The notes under the pieces: model-generated
What the model was told of the DNA's origin: nothing
The model's database searches: none
What the model saw: only the letters and a program-made list of their open reading frames with translations
Part shown: positions 1 to 4,807 of the stretch, piece after piece
Layout of the letters: the number at the start of each line of letters is the position of its first letter
Position numbering within the stretch: the first letter of the stretch is position 1
Made by a program: the position numbers and the translations under genes
Assembly (NCBI GenBank): GCA_023266795.1
Contig: JAHFPI010000086.1
Span: forward strand, 1 to 7,815
Source: Rhodospirillales bacterium
Lineage (GTDB): Bacteria; Pseudomonadota; Alphaproteobacteria; Micavibrionales; UBA2020
Reading direction: 5' to 3'
DNA: 7,815 nucleotides

Positions 1-359
1 TCGTCCATCGAGGTGCCGCCGACAATCAGCGCCTGCGTCAGCGGGTGATTTTTGCCGTATTTGGTGAAATTCTCCGAAATCTGCGCCGCCAGCTCGCGGG
101 TCAGCGACAGGATCAGCGAGCGCGGCATCCGCGCCTTGGCGCGCCCCCCGCTCAGAATATCGATCATCGGCATGGTGAAAGCCGCCGTTTTACCGGTGCC
201 CGTCTGCGCCAGACCCAAAACATCCCTGCACATCAGGATGATAGGAATAGCCTGCGCCTGAATGGGGGTGGGGTGCTTGTATCCGGAGTCTTCGATTGCT
301 TTTAAAACGCCTTGGCTCAGGCCCAGATCATTAAAACCAACAGTCTCTTTTAATTCCAT
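1..359 (-). CDS. DEAD-box ATP-dependent RNA helicase, N-terminal part (runs off left edge)
   Basis: Only the first 119 residues lie in the window; the frame is still open at base 1. DEAD-box helicases use ATP to unwind short RNA duplexes in ribosome assembly, mRNA decay or cold adaptation. Read directly from the reverse strand: a Q motif (aromatic F9, then GYKHPTPIQ ending at Q34), Walker A/motif I AQTGTGKT (residues 51-58), motif Ia TRELAAQI (87-94) and the GG pair of motif Ib (114-115). The DEAD and SAT motifs and the whole second RecA domain lie outside. The residue before TRELA is Leu86, where the family normally has Pro. The start at 359 fits the usual distance of about 25 residues from start to Q motif; the ribosome site is a weak purine-rich AGAAGA about ten bases upstream. 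It is transcribed divergently from deoC, so no functional link is implied. Membership of the RhlE/DeaD-like group is likely, but the subfamily is unresolved. Confidence 0.93.
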   Translation of the reverse strand, partial: MELKETVGFNDLGLSQGVLKAIEDSGYKHPTPIQAQAIPIILMCRDVLGLAQTGTGKTAAFTMPMIDILSGGRAKARMPRSLILSLTRELAAQISENFTKYGKNHPLTQALIVGGTSMD

Positions 360-402
360 ATTATTTTTATCTTCTTACCTCTTTAAAATGCATATATAGC
401 AA

Positions 403-431
403 TACATTGCAAATTTACGGATTTCAATGTA
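403..431. repeat. Imperfect inverted repeat, candidate operator
   Basis: TACATTG at 403-409 is matched by its exact complement CAATGTA at 425-431. The inner AAAT/ATTT bases also pair if C410 is bulged out, leaving a short loop. The dyad overlaps the candidate deoC promoter, the position expected for a repressor operator. It could also fold as a weak AT-rich hairpin. The identity of any binding protein is unknown. Confidence 0.4.
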
Positions 432-435
432 ATTT
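407..435 (+). promoter_or_regulatory. Candidate sigma-70-type promoter for deoC group
   Basis: TTGCAA (407-412) resembles a -35 box and is followed after 17 bases by TAATTT (430-435), a weak -10 box. This would start transcription near 442 and leave an untranslated leader of about 43 bases. The -35 match is fair and the -10 match is poor, so this is a suggestion based on spacing and position. Confidence 0.3.
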
Positions 436-473
436 AAGCCCGATTTTTACTTAAAGCGATTTTTAACAGCAGC

Positions 474-477
474 GAGG
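474..477 (+). promoter_or_regulatory. Ribosome binding site of deoC
   Basis: GAGG lies seven bases before the ATG at 485. Its position supports this start over the next in-frame ATG at 506, which has no comparable purine stretch. Confidence 0.55.
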
Positions 478-484
478 TGCCAAG

Positions 485-1513
485 ATGGCAAAAACCAACC
501 CGCAGATGACCGTGATCCATACGCCCAGCAACCTGCCCGTCCACGTTCCCTCGGCCGGCGGCCATCATGCCCGCAACCCCGGCACCGCCTTCAATCCCGA
601 CTGGCTGGAAGGCATCACCGTCAACCTGAGCGCCGTCGAACAGCGCACCGCCACCCTGCTCGGCCGCCGCACGGTTAAAAAGGAATGGCAGGCCGCCTGG
701 CTGCTGAAGGCGCTGTCCTGCATCGACCTCACCACGCTTAGCGGCGACGACACCGCAGGCCGCGTTAAACGTCTTTGCGCTAAAGCACGGGCGCCTCTGC
801 GCCACGATCTGGTTGAAGCGCTCGGCATCGAAAAGCTGCACCTGACCACCGGCGCCGTCTGCGTCTATCACGAAATGGTCGAAACCGCCGTCAACGAGTT
901 GAAAGGCACCAACATTCCGGTGGCCGCTGTCTCCGCCGGTTTCCCGCACGGGTTGTCGCCCCTGAAACAGCGCCTGCAGGAAATCAAGGCTTCGGTTGAC
1001 GCCGGCGCCAAAGAAATCGACATCGTCATTACCCGTGGTCATGTTTTAACCGGCAACTGGAATGCGTTGTACGATGAAGTTAAAGCATTCCGTGAAGCCT
1101 GCGGCGATGCGCACCTGAAGAGCATCCTCGCCACGGGCGAACTCGCCACCATGCGCAACGTCGCCAAAGCCAGCATGGTCGCCATGATGGCCGGCTCTGA
1201 TTTCATAAAAACATCCACCGGCAAGGAAGCCGTCAACGCCAACCTGAACGTGACGCTGGTCATGATCCGCATGATCCGCGAATACTTCGAGCAGACCGGC
1301 TACAAGATCGGCTACAAACCCGCCGGCGGCATCGGCACCGCCAAGGACGTCATGAACTACCAGTTCCTCATGAAGGAAGAACTGGGCAACGAATGGCTGC
1401 AACCAGACCTGTTCCGCATCGGCGCATCGAGCCTGCTGGCCGACATCGAGCGCCAGCTGGAGCATTTTGTGACGGGAAGATATTCAGCGAATAACCGGCA
1501 TCCGGTGGGATAA
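485..1513 (+). CDS. deoC: Deoxyribose-phosphate aldolase (DERA), long eukaryote-like form
   Basis: This class I aldolase cleaves 2-deoxy-D-ribose-5-phosphate to glyceraldehyde-3-phosphate and acetaldehyde, the last step of deoxynucleoside catabolism, in the cytoplasm. The 342 residues show the family signature: EIDIVI with catalytic Asp179, FIKTSTGK with Schiff-base Lys242, and YKPAGGIGTAKD with the second active-site Lys278. These correspond to Asp102, Lys167 and Lys201 of the E. coli enzyme. The protein is about 80 residues longer than E. coli DeoC because of an N-terminal extension (about residues 1-100). In length and in its C-terminal RIGASSLLADIERQ...VTGRY it resembles the human enzyme, so the 3' end is intact. 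Strongly GC-rich codon use. It is first in a tight plus-strand group; the ORF6N gene begins six bases after its stop, and the aldehyde dehydrogenase further down could consume its acetaldehyde. No deoA, deoB or cdd is seen in the window. Confidence 0.96.
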   Translation: MAKTNPQMTVIHTPSNLPVHVPSAGGHHARNPGTAFNPDWLEGITVNLSAVEQRTATLLGRRTVKKEWQAAWLLKALSCIDLTTLSGDDTAGRVKRLCAKARAPLRHDLVEALGIEKLHLTTGAVCVYHEMVETAVNELKGTNIPVAAVSAGFPHGLSPLKQRLQEIKASVDAGAKEIDIVITRGHVLTGNWNALYDEVKAFREACGDAHLKSILATGELATMRNVAKASMVAMMAGSDFIKTSTGKEAVNANLNVTLVMIRMIREYFEQTGYKIGYKPAGGIGTAKDVMNYQFLMKEELGNEWLQPDLFRIGASSLLADIERQLEHFVTGRYSANNRHPVG

Positions 1514-1519
1514 ATATGC

Positions 1520-2053
1520 ATGAAACAAGCACTCGCTCCATCCCTTAAAATCATTGAGAATAAAATCCACGTTATCCGTGGGCATAAAGTTATGCTTGAT
1601 AAGGATTTAGCAGAACTCTATGGCGTTACGACAGGGGTATTAAATCAAGCCGTTAACCGGAATAAAGGGCGTTTTCCGGAGGATTTTATGTTTCAACTCA
1701 ATAGCGAAGAAATGAAAAATTGGAAATCACAAATTGTGATATCCAATTCCTCCGCGAAAATGGCTCTCCGCAAGCCCCCTTACGTCTTTACAGAGCAGGG
1801 TGTCGCCATGCTGTCCGGTGTCCTGCGTAGTAAGCGTGCCATTCAGGTGAACATCGGCATCATGCGCGCCTTTGTGCAAATGCGCGAGGCCATGATCGCA
1901 CACAAAGATCTAGCGCAAAAACTTTCTGCCATGGAAAAGAAATACGACCACCAGTTTGCAGTGGTATTTGATGCTATCCGGCAACTTATGGAGCCGCCAC
2001 CCGTTCAGCCCAAAGGTCGGATTGGTTATATTGTTTCAAAAGAGAAGGAATAA
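1520..2053 (+). CDS. ORF6N-domain DNA-binding-type protein
   Basis: The 177-residue protein carries an ORF6N domain (about residues 10-98), a module known from phage antirepressor-type proteins and from standalone bacterial genes. Visible hallmarks are VIRGHKVMLDKDLAELYGV (18-36), LNQAVNRN (41-48), RFPEDFMFQL (51-60) and PYVFTEQGVAMLSGVL (87-102). A helical, probably coiled-coil stretch follows (about 110-158), and the protein ends in a Pro-rich linker and a RIGY-containing tail, as ORF6N proteins usually do. The length is normal and the gene is intact. The target and function are unknown; regulation by DNA binding is inferred. It starts six bases after deoC; the likely ribosome site is GGTGGGA (1504-1510), inside the end of deoC. 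Its stop lies three bases before the aldehyde dehydrogenase start. Base composition differs sharply from its neighbours: 1561-1620 has 22 G/C in 60 bases, against 43 in 60 at 541-600 of deoC. This suggests later acquisition. Confidence 0.9.
   Translation: MKQALAPSLKIIENKIHVIRGHKVMLDKDLAELYGVTTGVLNQAVNRNKGRFPEDFMFQLNSEEMKNWKSQIVISNSSAKMALRKPPYVFTEQGVAMLSGVLRSKRAIQVNIGIMRAFVQMREAMIAHKDLAQKLSAMEKKYDHQFAVVFDAIRQLMEPPPVQPKGRIGYIVSKEKE
2045..2050 (+). promoter_or_regulatory. Ribosome binding site of the aldehyde dehydrogenase, inside the ORF6N gene
   Basis: AAGGAA lies six bases before the ATG at 2057 and is formed by the last codons of the ORF6N gene. Initiation of the dehydrogenase therefore depends on sequence belonging to the upstream gene, which favours translational coupling. 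Confidence 0.6.
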
Positions 2054-2056
2054 ACA

Positions 2057-4462
2057 ATGTCCGCAAAAGTCGCAGAAATATTCGAGACCATGGAATACGG
2101 GCCCGCGCCGGAGAGTGCTTCGACCGCCAACGAATGGCTGGCGCAGCATAAATCCACCTTCGGGCATTTTATCAATGGCAAGTGGGTTGTGCCCGCCAAG
2201 GGTAAGTGGTTCGATGCCAAAAACCCCGCTACCGGCGAGACGCTGGCCAAAATTTCCCTCGGCACGGCAACGGACGTCGATAACGCCGTCAAAGCCGCGC
2301 GCAAGGCGCAGAAATCGTGGGAAGCGCTGGACGGTTTTGTGCGCGCAAAATATCTTTACGCCATCGCCCGCCTGATCCAGAAGAATGCCCGTCTGCTGGC
2401 GGTGCTGGAAACGCTCGATAACGGCAAGCCCATCCGCGAGACGCGCGACATCGACGTTCCCGCCGCCGCCCGCCATTTCTACCACCATGCCGGCTGGGCG
2501 CAGATCCGCGACAGGGAATTCCCCGGCTATGAAGCCTGCGGCGTCGTCGGCCAGATCATCCCGTGGAACTTCCCGTTCCTGATGATGGCGTGGAAGATCG
2601 CGCCCGCCCTCGCCGCCGGTAACACCGTCGTGCTGAAACCCGCCGAATTCACGCCGCTGACGGCCATTCTCTTTGCCGAACTCTGCGAGGAAGCGGGCCT
2701 GCCCCCCGGCGTTATCAACATCGTGCAGGGCGACGGCTCGACCGGCGCGGAAATAGTCAAACATCCCGACGTTAACAAAATCGCCTTCACCGGCTCGACC
2801 GACGTGGGGCGCATCATCCGTGGGGCGACGGCGGGGCACAGCAAAGAGCTGACACTGGAACTCGGCGGCAAATCCCCCACCATCGTCTTTGAAAACGCCG
2901 ACCTCGACAGCGCCGTGGAAGGCGTCGTCAATAGCATCTGGTTCAATCAGGGCGAAGTGTGCTGCGCCGGTTCGCGCCTGCTGCTGCAGGAAGGCATCGC
3001 CGACAAGATGATCAAGAAGCTGACCCGCCGCATGGGCAAAATGCGCGTCGGCTCCCCGCTCGACAAAGCCATCGACATGGGCGCGATCGTCAGCCAGGAG
3101 CAATACGACAAGATCGACCGCATGGTGAAGCTGGGTGTCAAGGAAGGCGCGACACTGGTGCAGCCGGGCAAAGATTCCTGCCCGAAAGGCTGTTTCTATC
3201 CGCCGACAATGCTGACCAATGTGCAGCCGGCCTCGACCGTCGCGCAGGAGGAAATCTTCGGCCCCGTCGTTTCCGTGCTGACGTTCCGTACGCCGGAGGA
3301 AGCGGTGCTGCTCGCCAACAATTCCCGCTACGGCCTCGCCGCCAGCATCTGGAGCGATAACATCAACCTCGCCCTCGACGTTGCGCCGAAGCTGAAAGCC
3401 GGCGTGGTATGGATCAACTCGACCAATATGTTCGACGCCGCCTGCGGCTTCGGCGGCTACCGTGAATCCGGCTTTGGCCGCGAGGGCGGGCGCGAGGGCA
3501 TGTATGCCTACCTCAAGCCGAAATTCCTCAAGTCCCTGCCGGTTTATAAGGACGGCAAAACCAAACTCAGCGCGGCAAAACATACGCCCGCCGCTATGGA
3601 AGGCCTGCTGGCCACCATCGACCGCACCGCAAAGCTCTATATCGGCGGCAAACAGGCGCGCCCCGATGGCAACTACAGCATTTCCATCACCGATAAAAAG
3701 GGCAAGCTGATCGGTCAGGTTGGTGAAGGCAACCGCAAGGACATCCGCAATGCCGTCGAAGCCGCAAAAAAGGCTGAAAACTGGGGCAAATCCGCCCATC
3801 ACCTGCGCGCGCAGATACTGTATTACATCGCCGAGAACCTGAGCGCCCGCAGGGACGAGTTCAAAAAACGCATCGCGCAGATGACGGGGGCGACACCCGC
3901 CGCCGCTGCAAAAGAAGTGGACGAGTCCATCCGTCGCCTCTTCACCTACGCGGCCTGGGCCGATAAATACGACGGCGCCGTGCATTACCCCCCTGCCCGT
4001 TTTGTCGCCGTGGCGATGAAGGAGGCCGTGGGCATTCTCGGACTGGTATGCCCTGATGAATCACCGCTGCTCGGGTTCGTCTCCCTGTTCGCACCGGCAA
4101 TGGCGATGGGCAACCGCTCCGTCATCATCCCTTCGGAAAAATACCCGCTCTCCGCCACCGACTTTTACCAGATTTTCGATACGTCGGACGTTCCGGCGGG
4201 CGTGGTGAATATCGTCACGGGCGACCGTGCCAGCCTGACGAAGACCCTTGCTGAACATGATGAAGTGGACGGCCTGTGGTATTTCGGCTCGGATATTTCA
4301 GGCAGCGCGCTGGTAGAAAAATCCTCCATCGGCAACCTGAAGCGCACCTGGGTCAATAACGGAAAACAGCGCGACTGGCTCGACAGCAACGAAGCCGAAG
4401 GCGAGGAATTCCTCCGCCATGCGGTCGAAATCAAGAACGTGTGGATTCCTTACGGGGAGTAA
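2057..4462 (+). CDS. ALDH16-family aldehyde dehydrogenase, two ALDH domains, first one catalytic
   Basis: NAD(P)-dependent oxidation of an aldehyde to its acid is expected; acetaldehyde from DeoC is the natural candidate substrate by context. The 801 residues match the ALDH16 family, known from human ALDH16A1 and bacterial homologues: the N-terminal EIFETMEYGPAPES (7-20) is a family mark, and length and two-domain layout agree. Domain 1 (about 30-500) keeps PWNFP with Asn171, LKPAE with Lys194, LELGGKSP with general base Glu268, GEVCCAGSR with nucleophile Cys302, and EEIFGP with Glu399. These numbers coincide with standard ALDH2 numbering. Human ALDH16A1 lacks the cysteine, so this version should be active. 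Domain 2 (about 520-801) repeats the fold in degenerate form (VGILGLVCPDESP at 658-670, VPAGVVNIVTGD at 712-723) but has no LELGG glutamate and no catalytic cysteine motif, so it is probably structural. A perfect 19-bp dyad begins eight bases after the stop. Confidence 0.95.
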   Translation: MSAKVAEIFETMEYGPAPESASTANEWLAQHKSTFGHFINGKWVVPAKGKWFDAKNPATGETLAKISLGTATDVDNAVKAARKAQKSWEALDGFVRAKYLYAIARLIQKNARLLAVLETLDNGKPIRETRDIDVPAAARHFYHHAGWAQIRDREFPGYEACGVVGQIIPWNFPFLMMAWKIAPALAAGNTVVLKPAEFTPLTAILFAELCEEAGLPPGVINIVQGDGSTGAEIVKHPDVNKIAFTGSTDVGRIIRGATAGHSKELTLELGGKSPTIVFENADLDSAVEGVVNSIWFNQGEVCCAGSRLLLQEGIADKMIKKLTRRMGKMRVGSPLDKAIDMGAIVSQEQYDKIDRMVKLGVKEGATLVQPGKDSCPKGCFYPPTMLTNVQPASTVAQEEIFGPVVSVLTFRTPEEAVLLANNSRYGLAASIWSDNINLALDVAPKLKAGVVWINSTNMFDAACGFGGYRESGFGREGGREGMYAYLKPKFLKSLPVYKDGKTKLSAAKHTPAAMEGLLATIDRTAKLYIGGKQARPDGNYSISITDKKGKLIGQVGEGNRKDIRNAVEAAKKAENWGKSAHHLRAQILYYIAENLSARRDEFKKRIAQMTGATPAAAAKEVDESIRRLFTYAAWADKYDGAVHYPPARFVAVAMKEAVGILGLVCPDESPLLGFVSLFAPAMAMGNRSVIIPSEKYPLSATDFYQIFDTSDVPAGVVNIVTGDRASLTKTLAEHDEVDGLWYFGSDISGSALVEKSSIGNLKRTWVNNGKQRDWLDSNEAEGEEFLRHAVEIKNVWIPYGE

Positions 4463-4470
4463 TTTACTGA

Positions 4471-4489
4471 TTTATAGAAGTTCTATAAA
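4471..4489. repeat. Perfect 19-bp inverted repeat
   Basis: TTTATAGAA (4471-4479) and TTCTATAAA (4481-4489) are exact reverse complements around a single G. As RNA it would be a weak seven-pair AT stem with a five-base loop and no following U-run, so it is a poor intrinsic terminator by itself. The short symmetrical shape suits a protein-binding site. It lies just after the ALDH16 stop and about 125 bases before the candidate promoter of the next gene. Confidence 0.55.
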
Positions 4490-4502
4490 GTCCAATAAAC
4501 AG

Positions 4503-4532
4503 TAAAAAACCAAGCAAATAAGTCGTTTTTTA
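4503..4532. terminator. Possible weak terminator, A-tract/T-tract inverted repeat
   Basis: TAAAAAAC (4503-4510) and GTTTTTTA (4525-4532) are exact complements with 14 bases between them. A six-T run lies at the 3' side. The stem is nearly all A-T, so strength is doubtful, but it is the best terminator candidate for the deoC-ALDH16 group. Confidence 0.3.
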
Positions 4533-4614
4533 TCCATGCCCCTTCAAAGATGTTCTTTACATGCCAAAATAAATATGGGTAGATTCATGGGTATATTTAG
4601 CCAAAGGATATGCA

Positions 4615-4643
4615 TTGTGACCCTTTATTCTTTACGCTATTAA
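4615..4643 (+). promoter_or_regulatory. Candidate sigma-70-type promoter for the exported repeat protein
   Basis: TTGTGA (4615-4620) and TATTAA (4638-4643) each match four of six consensus positions and are separated by the ideal 17 bases. This would give a leader of roughly 90 bases before the start at 4739. Confidence 0.4.
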
Positions 4644-4738
4644 CGTACTTGGATATGGATTTGCCTATTTTAATTTTTCAAATGGGGGATAGAAGATTTT
4701 AAGCTTTATCATAGATGGATGGCCAATCAGGGGGTATC

Positions 4739-4807
4739 ATGAGACGTTTTCTTATTAGCTTTGTTTTTACAGGCCTGTATCTTTTGAGATCTCTGTCAGC
4801 AAATGCT
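4739..4807 (+). other. Sec signal peptide of the exported repeat protein
   Basis: The first 23 residues have two arginines, a hydrophobic core (FLISFVFTGLYLL) and a small-residue end ANA, giving cleavage before ATISPE. No cysteine follows the cleavage site, so this is a type I rather than a lipoprotein signal. The arginines are not part of a twin-arginine motif. Confidence 0.8.

Larger units (their letters stand above)
360..484. promoter_or_regulatory. Divergent intergenic region between the helicase gene and deoC
   Basis: This AT-rich spacer must hold the promoters of both the leftward helicase gene and the rightward deoC group. It contains an imperfect dyad (403-431), a candidate rightward promoter (407-435) and, on the minus strand, a TATATAT stretch around 392-398 that could be a -10 element for the helicase. 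No RNA gene or small reading frame with a convincing ribosome site is seen. Confidence 0.6.
4463..4738. other. AT-rich intergenic region after the ALDH16 gene
   Basis: No convincing gene lies in these 276 bases. From left to right they hold a perfect dyad (4471-4489), an A-tract/T-tract inverted repeat (4503-4532), a direct repeat ATGGGTA (4575-4581 and 4587-4593), a candidate promoter (4615-4643) and the ribosome site of the next gene. Base composition falls abruptly at the ALDH16 stop, marking a boundary between the GC-rich metabolic genes and the more AT-rich right side. Confidence 0.6.

Noticed and set aside
360..484. A riboswitch or leader RNA before deoC
   Set aside because: The spacer is short and AT-rich and lacks a recognisable riboswitch core or terminator hairpin with a T-run.
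434..1042. A 202-codon minus-strand frame opposite deoC
   Set aside because: It is a shadow of the deoC codons, has no recognisable domain and no supporting ribosome site.
1520..2053. ORF6N gene as part of a prophage
   Set aside because: No integrase, phage structural gene, attachment site or flanking repeat is present, and both neighbours are intact chromosomal metabolic genes. ORF6N proteins also occur as standalone chromosomal genes.
2036..3985. A 649-codon open frame on the minus strand opposite the ALDH16 gene
   Set aside because: It is antisense to an unmistakable ALDH16 coding sequence. Long antisense frames are common opposite GC-rich genes, and its translation is Gly/Ala/Arg/His-rich with no recognisable domain.
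4715..4738. Upstream in-frame ATG giving an eight-residue longer exported protein
   Set aside because: It has no ribosome site and would put polar residues before the signal peptide. The ATG at 4739 has AGGGGG before it and begins a normal signal peptide.
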